Below, in pieces: positions 24,706 through 32,735 of a DNA stretch of 64,000 nucleotides. Every line of letters begins with the position of its first letter. Position 1 is the stretch's first letter. Both the position numbers and the translations under genes were made by a program. The DNA is from Bacillota bacterium (GTDB lineage Bacteria > Bacillota > Clostridia > Christensenellales > Christensenellaceae), in contig JAEYKI010000020.1 in the NCBI GenBank assembly GCA_023408315.1, positions 1 through 64,000 of the forward strand, read 5' to 3'. Below the pieces are notes generated by a model. The model was not told the DNA's origin. It searched no databases and saw only the letters and a list, made by a program, of their open reading frames with translations.

Positions 24706-25920
24706 CTATTTTTTTGGTATTGCAATCCCAATGTTTACTTTTGACTTTTTTAAAGATTTCTTCAGCTTGCGCCATTGTTTCTTTTCTGTTATGCCCCCGG
24801 CTGCACTAAATGGTTGGGAGGCGGCGGTGATAATAAAGTTAATGTGGAACCAGGGAACAAAAACCGGTGTGTTTCCCTGCGCGTCGGAGAGCACCAAAAT
24901 GCCGAATTCATTTTTATAGATCAACCCGGAGGCCTGCGTAGAGGGGCCAAGGAGCATTTGCAGAATATCCGTATTAAGTGGCAGATAGCTCTGAATGGCC
25001 AGAATTTGGTTGGTGTCGCATCCATCCGGCAGCGGATCCGGGGTTGGCAGGTAGGTTATGCTTGGGTCATACACTGTGCCGTCGCCCACATAAATGGCGG
25101 AAATTGCCGAGAGCGGGAAGGCTTCTAATTGCTGGGCCCCGGTATCGATCAATATCAGCAAGCCCGCGCCCGTAGCATCGGGTGCCGTATAAAGTTGAAC
25201 GGGCGTGCCCGTAACAGAATAGAGGCAGTTTGTAAAGATCGTCCAAGTCCCGGTGTACAAGCTGATCAATTGCTGCAATACATGGGCCAGCTGCTCAATG
25301 GAATAGCAGTACGACGTGCCGGCGAGCGATCCTTCCGGGCCTGTGGGGCCTTGCGGTCCTTGTTCCCCCTGCGGGCCCTGTACTCCCGCGGGCCCCTGCG
25401 CTCCTGCGGGTCCCTGCGGCCCTGCCGCTCCTGCGGGTCCCTGCGCTCCTGCAGGTCCCTGTGCTCCTGCTGCTCCTGCGGGTCCTTGTGGCCCTGCCGG
25501 TCCTGTTGGGCCTGCGGTTCCACTGAACTCCATAACGGTAAGCCCCGCTTTAACGGGAACAGTGTCCGAATAATTGATTGTGGACCCGCTGGTGTTCGCC
25601 AGCCACACATCAACCGGCGCGGTGGTAACGCTTATAATGCCAAAGCCAACCACTTCTCCCAGCGCATTGGGCGAATTTCCTCTGATGGCGTCTCCGTTGG
25701 TCGAAAACAGTGTAAATATGGGTGGCGCGGGTGAGACAAGGGACTGTGTTGCCACCCACCAGCTAAAGTTGTAAAGGCCCGGCGCACCCAGGGTTATGAT
25801 GCCGTTGCCGTCATAACCGATACTTCCGCTGGCATATATAACCCTTTCAAAAACCACTTTGTCTCCGCTTGCCAGAGACCCGCTGGTTGTACGCTCAATT
25901 TGCAATGCTATATTTCCCAT
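24706..25920 (-). CDS. Collagen-like exosporium-type protein (BclA-like)
   Basis: About 404 residues from the ATG at 25920, chosen because GGAAGGAG lies right before it and the paralogue begins the same way (MGN). Residues 1-133 form a beta-rich domain; residues 134-197 are about 21 uninterrupted Gly-X-Y triplets, mostly GPA, GPQ, GAQ and GAA; the rest is a C-terminal domain (YSIEQLAHVLQQLISLYTG, GLIYKNEFGILVLSDAQG) and a Lys-rich tail. Collagen-like filaments of this kind coat clostridial and Bacillus spores, so this suggests a spore former. There is no signal peptide, as usual for exosporium proteins assembled from the mother cell. Confidence 0.83.
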   Translation of the reverse strand: MGNIALQIERTTSGSLASGDKVVFERVIYASGSIGYDGNGIITLGAPGLYNFSWWVATQSLVSPAPPIFTLFSTNGDAIRGNSPNALGEVVGFGIISVTTAPVDVWLANTSGSTINYSDTVPVKAGLTVMEFSGTAGPTGPAGPQGPAGAAGAQGPAGAQGPAGAAGPQGPAGAQGPAGVQGPQGEQGPQGPTGPEGSLAGTSYCYSIEQLAHVLQQLISLYTGTWTIFTNCLYSVTGTPVQLYTAPDATGAGLLILIDTGAQQLEAFPLSAISAIYVGDGTVYDPSITYLPTPDPLPDGCDTNQILAIQSYLPLNTDILQMLLGPSTQASGLIYKNEFGILVLSDAQGNTPVFVPWFHINFIITAASQPFSAAGGITEKKQWRKLKKSLKKSKVNIGIAIPKK

Positions 25921-26035
25921 TTTTTCTCCTTCCATTTGACTAACCAGCTTGTAAAAGCTGTTCATCAAAGAGTATCTTATTTGTGCATACGGGCAGATGC
26001 TTTTTTTCAGCAAGAAAGCCCGGTTCGGCTCTAAT

Positions 26036-26063
26036 CATAATATGCAAAAGCACGCAAAAAGGT
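26036..26063 (-). promoter_or_regulatory. Possible sporulation (sigma-K/E-like) promoter of the collagen-like gene
   Basis: On the minus strand ACC (26063-26061), 16 bases, CATATTATG (26044-26036), close to the mother-cell sigma-K pattern AC-N16-CATAnnnTA with a mismatch at the end. Weak evidence alone. Confidence 0.3.
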
Positions 26064-26182
26064 GAATTATGGAAGACTTTAAGGAATTGTGCGCAAAAGA
26101 GAAGGGTTGCCTTATTTTTTGCGTGTAAATTCAATGCGATTTTGATACTATAAAGATATTGAAAACAAAGGAGCACGTTTGA

Positions 26183-27214
26183 ATGAGCATTATAACAGTT
26201 GTAGGTTCGGGCATGATGGGATCGGCCATTACCATTCCCGCGTGGGAGAACGGGCATGAAATCCGCCTGGTGGGCACTCACCTGGACAGAGAGATTATTC
26301 ATCACGCCAAAAAAACAGGCGAACACCTTACCATGAAAAGGAAGCTGCCGCAAGGGTACAAATATTATCAGATTGAAGAATTGAACAGCGCGATTACGGG
26401 TGCAGACCTGCTGGTGGGAGGTGTGAGCAGCTTTGGGGTGGACTGGTTTATGGATACAATACTGCCGCAGATTCCGCCAAGCCTGCCTGTGCTGTCCGTC
26501 ACCAAGGGCATGCAGGACATGGAGGACGGCGTCCTGGCTCCATATCCTTACCTGTATGAAGAGAGATTTAAAAATTTAAGATTTTACGCGGTAGGCGGCC
26601 CGTGCACCAGCTACGAGCTTGCGGACCGGGATCAGACGCACGTATGCTTCTGCGGGCGTGATATGGAGGAACTTAAAAAAATTAAGGCGCTGTTTGAGGG
26701 AACGTATTACCACATCAGCCTGTCTTTGGACGTTGTGGGCGTGGAGTGTGCGGTGGCCATGAAGAATGCCTACGCGCTGGCGGTTACGCTGGCCGTTGGT
26801 CTTTCGGAAAAAAGGGAAGGCCAGGGTGCTTTGCATTATAATTCGCAGGCGGCGCTGTTTGGACAGAGCGTGGCGGAAATGAGTAAACTGCTTGCGCTTT
26901 GCGGCGGAGGCGGTGATAAAATTGTGTACGGCGCAGGGGACTTGTATGTGACAGTATTTGGCGGGCGGACAAGGAAGATTGGTACGCTGCTGGGACGCGG
27001 CCTGAGCTTTGAGGAAGCCATGCGCGAACTGGACGGCGTAACGCTGGAATCCATTGTGATTGCCACCCGGACGGCAAGGGCGGTACGGAGGCTGCTTGAA
27101 GCTGGAAAGGCGAAATCAAAAGACTTCCCGTTGCTGTTGCATGTAGACGAGATCATCAACGGGGGAAAACCGGTGGATATCCCGTGGAGCGCGTTTGAAA
27201 CGGAGACGCGGTGA
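26183..27214 (+). CDS. Glycerol-3-phosphate dehydrogenase-like NAD(P)-binding protein (GpsA family)
   Basis: 343 residues. Rossmann motif GSGMMGSAI near residue 8; SVTKGM near 112 and ECAVAMKNAYALAVTLA near 192 (catalytic lysine in KN) match the GpsA scheme, as do GAGDLYVTVFGGRTRKIG near 252 and the C-terminal helix bundle. GpsA reduces dihydroxyacetone phosphate to sn-glycerol 3-phosphate for phospholipids. The loop after the Rossmann motif and the length differ a little from canonical GpsA, so this may be a secondary homologue with another substrate. AAGGAG precedes the ATG. It is followed by a small membrane protein gene. Confidence 0.8.
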   Translation: MSIITVVGSGMMGSAITIPAWENGHEIRLVGTHLDREIIHHAKKTGEHLTMKRKLPQGYKYYQIEELNSAITGADLLVGGVSSFGVDWFMDTILPQIPPSLPVLSVTKGMQDMEDGVLAPYPYLYEERFKNLRFYAVGGPCTSYELADRDQTHVCFCGRDMEELKKIKALFEGTYYHISLSLDVVGVECAVAMKNAYALAVTLAVGLSEKREGQGALHYNSQAALFGQSVAEMSKLLALCGGGGDKIVYGAGDLYVTVFGGRTRKIGTLLGRGLSFEEAMRELDGVTLESIVIATRTARAVRRLLEAGKAKSKDFPLLLHVDEIINGGKPVDIPWSAFETETR

Positions 27215-27296
27215 AGACCGCACGGGAAGCATGAATCCTTTTGCCAGGGAATATAGCTGTAAGCAGGAATATTGTACGGAAAGCAGGTGCAACGAA

Positions 27297-27596
27297 TTGA
27301 ATTTAGACGGTATATGGATAGGAGCGGGAGCGTTTGTGATCATTGGAGTATTGCACCCCGTTGTTATAAAGACGGAATATTATTTTGGAACCAAGGCATG
27401 GCCGGCCTTTTTTATTCTGGGCGTGCTTTGCGTGTGCCTGTCCATAATTGCCAGCCCGTTTCTAATTTCGGCTCTGCTGGCTATACTGGGATTCTCGCTG
27501 CTTTGGAGTGTGCGCGAACTTTTTGAGCAGAAAAAAAGAGTTGAGAGGGGATGGTATCCCAAAAAGCCGAATAAGGATAGAACCGGGAACCGCTAG
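27297..27596 (+). CDS. DUF4491 small membrane protein
   Basis: 99 residues from a TTG start that gives the usual family length and N-terminus (MNLDGIWIGAGAF); AGGTG lies just upstream. An in-frame ATG at 27231 would add an atypical polar leader. Conserved pattern: GVLHPVVIKTEYYFGTKAWP, then two hydrophobic segments, and WSVRELFEQKKRVERGWYPKKP at the end. Function unknown. The stop region overlaps the end of the convergent ynfA-type gene by four bases. Confidence 0.8.
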   Translation: MNLDGIWIGAGAFVIIGVLHPVVIKTEYYFGTKAWPAFFILGVLCVCLSIIASPFLISALLAILGFSLLWSVRELFEQKKRVERGWYPKKPNKDRTGNR

Positions 27597-27928
27597 TTTC
27601 TGGGCGCATACATGATGATGGCCACCCCGGCCAGCGCAACAGCGCCTCCAATCAGATCAAATTTGTCCGGGATTGTTTTGTCCACCATCCAGCCCCAGAG
27701 GATGGACAGTGCAATAAATATGCCGCCGTATGCCGCGTAAACCCTTCCAAAGGGCACATTTTGGGGCTGCAGAGTGGGAACAATACCGTATAAAACCAGT
27801 ATAACTGCGCCAAAGATTCCCAGGGCGATGCTCTTACCTTCCCGCAGCCAGAGCCACACGAGGTAGCCGCCCCCGATTTCAAGAACGCCAGCGAGCACAA
27901 AGAAAAAAACTGATCGAACAATTTCCAT
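27593..27928 (-). CDS. YnfA-family (UPF0060) small membrane protein
   Basis: 111 residues with four hydrophobic helices. Family hallmarks: LAGVLEIGGGYLVWLWLREGK near residue 12, PFGRVYAAYGGIFIALSILWGW near 60, and DKFDLIGGAVALAGVAII near the end. YnfA proteins are SMR-like and have been linked with efflux of small cations or drugs; true substrate is uncertain. AAGGAG precedes the ATG. It converges with the DUF4491 gene. Confidence 0.93.
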   Translation of the reverse strand: MEIVRSVFFFVLAGVLEIGGGYLVWLWLREGKSIALGIFGAVILVLYGIVPTLQPQNVPFGRVYAAYGGIFIALSILWGWMVDKTIPDKFDLIGGAVALAGVAIIMYAPRN

Positions 27929-28070
27929 ACATGTCTCCTTTTTGGTACTATCAATAACTGTTCCGTTTATTTTATCATTTTTTAAGGTTTATATATATCA
28001 GCACAAAGATTTTTTTACTTTTTAAAATATGGCCGGGAGGCCTGTACAGATTTTATTTTTTGGGAGAGTG

Positions 28071-28079
28071 TGGTATAAT
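28071..28079 (+). promoter_or_regulatory. Extended -10 promoter upstream of ribBA
   Basis: TGGTATAAT: an extended -10 (TGn plus perfect TATAAT) with no clear -35. Predicted leader is about 105 bases and carries no FMN riboswitch. Confidence 0.6.
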
Positions 28080-28117
28080 CCGTTTTAACGGTTCCATTGA
28101 AGAAGGAGCGCAAGCGT

Positions 28118-28156
28118 ATGGGCTTTCGGTTTGCTGACCGGATGGGCAGCTTTTAG
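28118..28156 (+). CDS. 12-codon upstream ORF in the ribBA leader
   Basis: ATG to TAG encodes MGFRFADRMGSF, with GAAGGAG nine bases upstream. The peptide resembles the first residues of 2-aminoadipate-type PLP aminotransferases, so it may be a remnant of a deleted gene whose promoter and ribosome site now serve ribBA, or a leader peptide. Bases after it (CAGCTTTTAGCTG) can fold into a small hairpin before the ribBA ribosome site. Confidence 0.4.
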   Translation: MGFRFADRMGSF

Positions 28157-28192
28157 CTGAAAAATAAACTGCTCGTTTGCAAGGAGGTCAAA

Positions 28193-29392
28193 ATGTTTGT
28201 TTACAGCAGCATAGAAGGGGCGTTAGCGGAACTTAGCCAGGGTAAAACGATCATTGTGGCAGAAAGCGGGGAAGCAGAAAGCAAGGCGGATTTTATTTGC
28301 GCGGCGCAGTTTGCAACGCCGGATACAATCAGTTTTATGGCGAACCATGGGCGGGGCATCATATGCCTGCCTGTGGGGCAAGAAGTTGCGTGCCGGCTTA
28401 AAATACCGCAGATGGCGACGCACAATGCGGACTTGCTTAATACGGATTTCACCATATCTATAGACCACGCGGGGGCAAAGGCGGGGATAACGGCGGAGGG
28501 CCGCGCCCTGACCGCGCGCAAATGCGCGGAAGCCGATGCCAAGCCGGAAGACTTCCGCAGGCCGGGGCATACTTTTCCGCTGGTTTCAAAACGAAACGGC
28601 GTGCTGGAACGAGCGGGACATACGGAGGCTGCGGTGGACCTGATGCGCCTGGCAGGATTAAAGGAATGCGCCCTTTCCTGCGAAATTCTGATGGAGGACG
28701 GCTCATTGATGAAAACGCGCGAATTGATGGAGCTTGCGCATGCACACGGGCTTAAAATTGTTACCATAGAGGATCTGCAGGCATACCGCAAAACGTACGA
28801 TCATCTGGCGGTACGCATGGCGGCAACCAAAATGCCCACCAAGTACGGGAACTTTAAAGCATACGGATATGTGAACATGCTGAACGGCGAACACCATGTG
28901 GCGCTTGTGAAAGGCGAGATTGGAGACGGGCAGAACGTACTGGCGCGCGTACATTCGGAATGCCTGACGGGCGACGCGTTCGGCTCTCTGCGGTGTGACT
29001 GCGGAGACCAGCTTGCGGCCGCCATGGCGCAGATAGAAAAGGAAGGCCGGGGCATATTGCTGTATATGCGGCAAGAGGGCCGGGGGATAGGCCTTATTAA
29101 CAAGCTGCGGGCATATGAGTTGCAGGAGCGGGGCATGGACACCGTGCAGGCAAATCTGGCGCTGGGTTTCAAGGAAGACCAGCGGGAATACTATATAGGC
29201 GCGCAGATATTGCGGGACCTGGGCGTTAAAACGCTGCGGCTTTTAACAAACAATCCGCTGAAAATATATGCGCTTGCCGGATTTGGCATTGGCATTGCGG
29301 AGCGCGTGCCCATAGAGATACAGCCCAACGAGGTGGACGCTTTTTATCTTCAGACAAAAAAAGAAAAAATGGGCCACATGCTGAGCGACTGA
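28193..29392 (+). CDS. ribBA: RibBA-type fusion: divergent DHBP synthase domain plus GTP cyclohydrolase II
   Basis: 399 residues. The C-terminal half is a normal GTP cyclohydrolase II: zinc cysteines in HSECLTGDAFGSLRCDCG near 262, RQEGRGIGL, KEDQREYYIGAQIL and LTNNPLKI. The N-terminal half aligns with 3,4-dihydroxy-2-butanone 4-phosphate synthase over its length (HGRGIICLPV, RRPGHTFPL, GHTEAAVDL, SCEILMEDG), but the acidic active-site loop, normally DDEDRENEGD, reads ESGEAESKAD: the conserved arginine and one metal-binding glutamate are missing, and the GTTTGIS loop is also altered. The RibB activity is therefore doubtful. GGAGG precedes the ATG. No ribD, ribE or ribH gene is adjacent. It may make only the pyrimidine precursor. 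Confidence 0.88.
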   Translation: MFVYSSIEGALAELSQGKTIIVAESGEAESKADFICAAQFATPDTISFMANHGRGIICLPVGQEVACRLKIPQMATHNADLLNTDFTISIDHAGAKAGITAEGRALTARKCAEADAKPEDFRRPGHTFPLVSKRNGVLERAGHTEAAVDLMRLAGLKECALSCEILMEDGSLMKTRELMELAHAHGLKIVTIEDLQAYRKTYDHLAVRMAATKMPTKYGNFKAYGYVNMLNGEHHVALVKGEIGDGQNVLARVHSECLTGDAFGSLRCDCGDQLAAAMAQIEKEGRGILLYMRQEGRGIGLINKLRAYELQERGMDTVQANLALGFKEDQREYYIGAQILRDLGVKTLRLLTNNPLKIYALAGFGIGIAERVPIEIQPNEVDAFYLQTKKEKMGHMLSD

Positions 29393-29403
29393 AAACAATA
29401 AAA

Positions 29404-29430
29404 TCCCTTCCGCATATTGGGCGAAAGGGA
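29404..29430 (-). terminator. Terminator of the CBS-domain gene
   Basis: TCCCTTTCGC...GCGGAAGGGA stem followed by TTTTATTG on the minus strand; it also lies just after ribBA. Confidence 0.72.
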
Positions 29431-29452
29431 CTTGTGGGCTTAAATGTTTCAT

Positions 29453-29881
29453 TTAACTTTGCAAGCCATTTTCCTGGGATATGTTTGTAAGCGCCTGACC
29501 CGCGCTGCCCTGCTGGGAAGGTTCCACCGAAATATCTCCCAGCGCCAGCATTCCGATCAAACTGTTTTCCTGCACGATTGGCAGACGCCTGATCTGATTC
29601 TGGCTCATGAGCCGTGCCGCTTCGTGCACGTCCATATCCGGACTGCCCAGTACCGGGTTGGACGTCATAATATCGCCAACCTTTTGCTGCTGGCAGCTTT
29701 GCCCGGTGGCAACGCAACGCAGGGTTATATCCCTGTCTGTAACAATGCCAACCACATGGTCGCCAGAACAAACGGGTATGGAACCTATGTCATGCTGCTT
29801 CATTAACTGCGCAGCTTTTTCACAAGAATCTTCCGAATGCAGGCTTACAATGTCATTTGACATGATTTCTCTAACCAACAT
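29453..29881 (-). CDS. Tandem CBS-domain protein
   Basis: About 142 residues made of two CBS motifs: VREIMSNDIVSLHSEDSCEKAAQLM...GSIPVCSGDHVVGIVTDRDI and VGDIMTSNPVLGSPDMDVHEAARLM...RRLPIVQENSLIGMLALGDI. The ATG at 29881 follows GGGGGTG by seven bases and gives the usual N-terminus MLVREIM; an in-frame start at 29896 lacks a site. CBS pairs bind adenine nucleotides. Stand-alone forms of this size are common in Firmicutes and regulate unknown partners. Confidence 0.93.
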   Translation of the reverse strand: MLVREIMSNDIVSLHSEDSCEKAAQLMKQHDIGSIPVCSGDHVVGIVTDRDITLRCVATGQSCQQQKVGDIMTSNPVLGSPDMDVHEAARLMSQNQIRRLPIVQENSLIGMLALGDISVEPSQQGSAGQALTNISQENGLQS

Positions 29882-29960
29882 CAAAATCACCCCCAAATGA
29901 TATGCTGCCCAACGGAATGCTTTTTAATTATGGCATATTTTAATAAATAATAATTTTGAT

Positions 29961-29988
29961 TTGACAAGCGGGCGGAATTTTTTATAAA
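29961..29988 (+). promoter_or_regulatory. Promoter of the fluoride riboswitch-crcB unit
   Basis: TTGACA (29961-29966), 16-base spacer, TATAAA (29983-29988); transcription would start at the riboswitch. Confidence 0.8.
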
Positions 29989-29993
29989 ATAAA

Positions 29994-30085
29994 GCGAGGG
30001 AATGAAGTTCTCCCCGGCACAAAAGCCGAATTGCGTAATGGCTGATGACTTCTGTTTTATTGGAAGGCGCATCGGCTTTTTTAAT
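29994..30085 (+). promoter_or_regulatory. Fluoride riboswitch (crcB motif) with terminator
   Basis: GCGAGGGAATGAAGTTCTCCC, GGC-ACAAAA-GCC, and GGCTGATGACTTCTG are the conserved crcB-motif blocks in order. The 3' block GCTGATG can instead pair with CATCGGC before TTTTTT (30070-30081), giving the terminator that fluoride binding should prevent. Two crcB genes follow directly. Confidence 0.93.
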
Positions 30086-30117
30086 GCCCGGGATTTGCTT
30101 TAATAAAAGGGGGCATC

Positions 30118-30543
30118 ATGCCAAGATATATTTACATTGGCCTTGGCGGCGCCGTGGGCGCCATATTGCGCTGTTTGGCGAGCCAAACCGGCTTGCCGGA
30201 TTATTTGGGAATTCCTTTTGCCGTTATATTGATTAACATACTGGGATGCTTTGCCATAGGATTGGTTCTTACCCTGTTTATTGGACTGGGCTGGAATGAG
30301 AATATAAGAGCTGGCGTTTCCATTGGATTCTTGGGCGGGTTCACCACGTTCTCCACCGCCTGCAAGCAAATGTTTGATCTGATTGACGCCGGAAGCTGGC
30401 TTTTGGCATTTGAATATGCAGCTGTTTCCGTTGCCCTGGGCTTTGCGGCCGCTTATTTGGGAACAACGCTTGGGCGGGCAGTTGTTGCCGGTAAACGAAA
30501 AGCAGAGGCAGCAACAAACGCAGGGGAAGGCAGGGCGGAATAA
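30118..30543 (+). CDS. crcB1: Fluoride channel subunit CrcB1 (Fluc)
   Basis: 141 residues with four hydrophobic helices: YIGLGGAVGAILRC at the start, FAVILINILGCFAIG near 38 (the conserved Asn), and GFLGGFTTFSTACKQM near 70 (the TTFST phenylalanine/threonine motif of the pore), plus a polar, charged C-terminal tail of about 20 residues. AAGGGGG precedes the ATG. It lies directly behind the fluoride riboswitch and next to a second copy; paired Fluc genes commonly form heterodimeric fluoride exporters. Confidence 0.95.
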   Translation: MPRYIYIGLGGAVGAILRCLASQTGLPDYLGIPFAVILINILGCFAIGLVLTLFIGLGWNENIRAGVSIGFLGGFTTFSTACKQMFDLIDAGSWLLAFEYAAVSVALGFAAAYLGTTLGRAVVAGKRKAEAATNAGEGRAE

Positions 30544-30912
30544 ATGGACTTGCTGTATATTGGCCTGGGCGGCGCTGCCGGAAGTATTGCACGGTATCAG
30601 GCGGCCATATGGATTGCCAAGAAAAGCAAAAACAGTTTTCTTTTGGCAACGTTTGCAATTAACATCACCGGGGCCGTTTTGCTTGGGCTTGTTTCCGGGA
30701 TGCCGGGCAGGGAAACATCCCTACTGCTTTGCGACGGCTTTTTGGGCGCGTTCACAACGTTCTCCACATTTATGTACGAAGGGTTTTGCCTGTTTGAAAA
30801 CAACCGAAAGTTAAACGCGCTTGTATATATCTTTCTCTCTCTGGCGATTGGCATAGCGGGATATGCAATGGGCCGGTGGATGGCCGGGTTTTGGCAGGGA
30901 TCAATTATTTAA
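30544..30912 (+). CDS. crcB2: Fluoride channel subunit CrcB2 (Fluc)
   Basis: 122 residues with four hydrophobic helices: LLYIGLGGAAGSIARY, FLLATFAINITGAVLLG near 35 (pore Asn), and GFLGAFTTFSTFMYEG near 70. The ATG follows the crcB1 stop directly (TAAATG), so the two are translated together. Its end overlaps the convergent ABC exporter gene by eight bases. Expected partner of CrcB1 in a dual-topology heterodimer. Confidence 0.95.
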   Translation: MDLLYIGLGGAAGSIARYQAAIWIAKKSKNSFLLATFAINITGAVLLGLVSGMPGRETSLLLCDGFLGAFTTFSTFMYEGFCLFENNRKLNALVYIFLSLAIGIAGYAMGRWMAGFWQGSII

Positions 30913-32647
30913 GCTGGCTTTGATAAAGTTTTGCGTAAACGCCTTTTTGCAAAAGAAGCTCTTCATGGGTTCCATGCTCCAAAATGCCGTCTTCGTCCAC
31001 CACAATAATTTCGTCTGCGTTGCGCACGGTAGACAGGCGGTGCGCGATCACAAGCGTGGTGCGCCCGCGTGAAAGCTCCTCAAAGGCCTGCTGTATTTTT
31101 GCCTCGGTAACGCTGTCCAGAGCGGAGGTGGCCTCATCCAGTATAAGGATGGGCGGGTTTTTGAGGAAGATACGCGCAATGCTGATGCGCTGCTTCTGGC
31201 CGCCCGACAGGCGGATGCCGCGGTCTCCAACCTGCGTTTCGTAGCCATTTTCCATTTCCATGATCATTCCGTGAATCTCGGCGCGGCGGGCAGCTTCCTC
31301 AATTTCCTGGTTGGTCGCTTCAATCCTTCCGTAACGGATGTTTTCGCGTATGGTGCCCGCAAACAAAAACACATCCTGGGACACGATGCCAATGTTGGAG
31401 CGCAGGCTATAGAGCGTAACATTTTTAATATTTTGCCCGTCAATGGTGATGCTGCCATGGGTCGCCTCATAAAAACGAGGAATCAGGTGGCAGAGCGTGG
31501 TTTTACCGCCGCCTGAGGGGCCCACCAGCGCAAGCGTTTTGCCCGCTTCTATCTTCAGGTTGATGTGCTCCAGCACATTTATTTTATTGTTATAAGAAAA
31601 GCTTACGTCTTTAAACTCAATATTGCCGCGCACAGTTTTTAGTTCCGCAGCGCCGGGCGCATCCGTAATTTCCGGCTCTTCGTCCATTAGTTCCCGAAAA
31701 CGCTTAAAGCCGGCAAAGCCGCCGGCAAACTGCTCCATAAACTGGGAAAGCATGCGGATGGGCTGAATGAAAGCCGTTACATACAGCATAAATACAATGA
31801 GGCCAATATAATCAAACGTATGCTGCATGATAAGATAACCGCCAACGGCAATCACCGCGACCGTAAAAATATTCGTAAAAAAGTCTATGCCGCCCAGGAA
31901 TATGCCCATCGACGAATAAAAATCGCCCTTGGAGGTTTTGAAGCGTTCATTGTCTTGCGTAAACTTTTCTATCTCGTAGTCTTCGTTGGTAAACGCTTTT
32001 GCGATGCGCGCGCCGGAGAGGCTGGATTCCAGCCCGGCGTTAATCCCTGCCGTGCGCTCCTTGACCTTGCGGGAGGCAGCCATCATGCGCTTGCGCTGCA
32101 GGAAAGTAAACAAAAGGCCAATGGGCACAAGCACGATCATTACCAGGGCGAGCTGCCAGTTGACGCCCAGCATAATAATAAACGCCCCAATAATGGTTAT
32201 GGAGGCAATGAATATATTTTCCGGACCGTGGTGCGCCAGCTCTGTAATGTCGAACAGATCGTTTGTAACGCGGGACATAAGCTGGCCGGTGCGGTTCTGG
32301 TCAAAAAATCTGAAAGAAAGGCGTTGCATGTGCGTAAACAGGCTGCGGCGCATGTCCGCCTCAATCCGTACGCCCAGGGTGTGGCCCCAGTAAGTGACAA
32401 TATAATTGCAGAACGCGCGCAGTATGTAGGCGGCCACCAGCGCCGCCATGATTACAAAAAACGCCTGGTACAGATTTTGGGGCAGCAGGGTGTTGAGCGC
32501 ATACCTTGATACCAGGGGGAATGCAAGGTCTATGGCTGAAATCATAAGCGCGCAGGATAAGTCCAGAACAAACAGCTTCCAGTGCGGACGGTAATAGGAA
32601 GCAAAAAGCATAAGGTCTCCGGGTTTTTTGATTTTGTTTTTTTTCAT
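30905..32647 (-). CDS. ABC-type multidrug/lipid exporter (fused membrane and ATPase domains)
   Basis: 580 residues: six-helix transmembrane domain (residues 15-310) followed by an ATPase domain with Walker A GPSGGGKTT near 375, Q-loop VSQDVFLFAGTIRENI, signature LSGGQKQRISIARIF near 478, Walker B ILILDEATSALD and switch VIAHRL. This half-transporter normally acts as a homodimer exporting drugs, lipids or peptides. GGGGG precedes the ATG. It stands alone between crcB2 and the radical SAM gene, with no peptide or enzyme partner to indicate cargo. Confidence 0.94.
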   Translation of the reverse strand: MKKNKIKKPGDLMLFASYYRPHWKLFVLDLSCALMISAIDLAFPLVSRYALNTLLPQNLYQAFFVIMAALVAAYILRAFCNYIVTYWGHTLGVRIEADMRRSLFTHMQRLSFRFFDQNRTGQLMSRVTNDLFDITELAHHGPENIFIASITIIGAFIIMLGVNWQLALVMIVLVPIGLLFTFLQRKRMMAASRKVKERTAGINAGLESSLSGARIAKAFTNEDYEIEKFTQDNERFKTSKGDFYSSMGIFLGGIDFFTNIFTVAVIAVGGYLIMQHTFDYIGLIVFMLYVTAFIQPIRMLSQFMEQFAGGFAGFKRFRELMDEEPEITDAPGAAELKTVRGNIEFKDVSFSYNNKINVLEHINLKIEAGKTLALVGPSGGGKTTLCHLIPRFYEATHGSITIDGQNIKNVTLYSLRSNIGIVSQDVFLFAGTIRENIRYGRIEATNQEIEEAARRAEIHGMIMEMENGYETQVGDRGIRLSGGQKQRISIARIFLKNPPILILDEATSALDSVTEAKIQQAFEELSRGRTTLVIAHRLSTVRNADEIIVVDEDGILEHGTHEELLLQKGVYAKLYQSQLK

Positions 32648-32735
32648 AACTGCCCCCTGGCTTTTATCTGATTACCCGGTTATTATACTCCTGCATGCCG
32701 TTTATACAAAAGAGTTTTTTTAGTTTGATTTTGAA

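Noticed and set aside
25380..25520. Short tandem repeats resembling a CRISPR-like periodicity
   Set aside because: These are 9-bp-multiple codon repeats for Gly-X-Y triplets, without spacers; no CRISPR array is present.
25316..25573. Second collagen-like frame (GPCGPAG repeats) on the plus strand
   Set aside because: It is the antisense reading of the Gly-X-Y repeat region; GC-rich repeats keep several frames open.
28080..28192. FMN riboswitch before ribBA
   Set aside because: None of the conserved FMN aptamer blocks (such as AGGGGCAGGG) are present.
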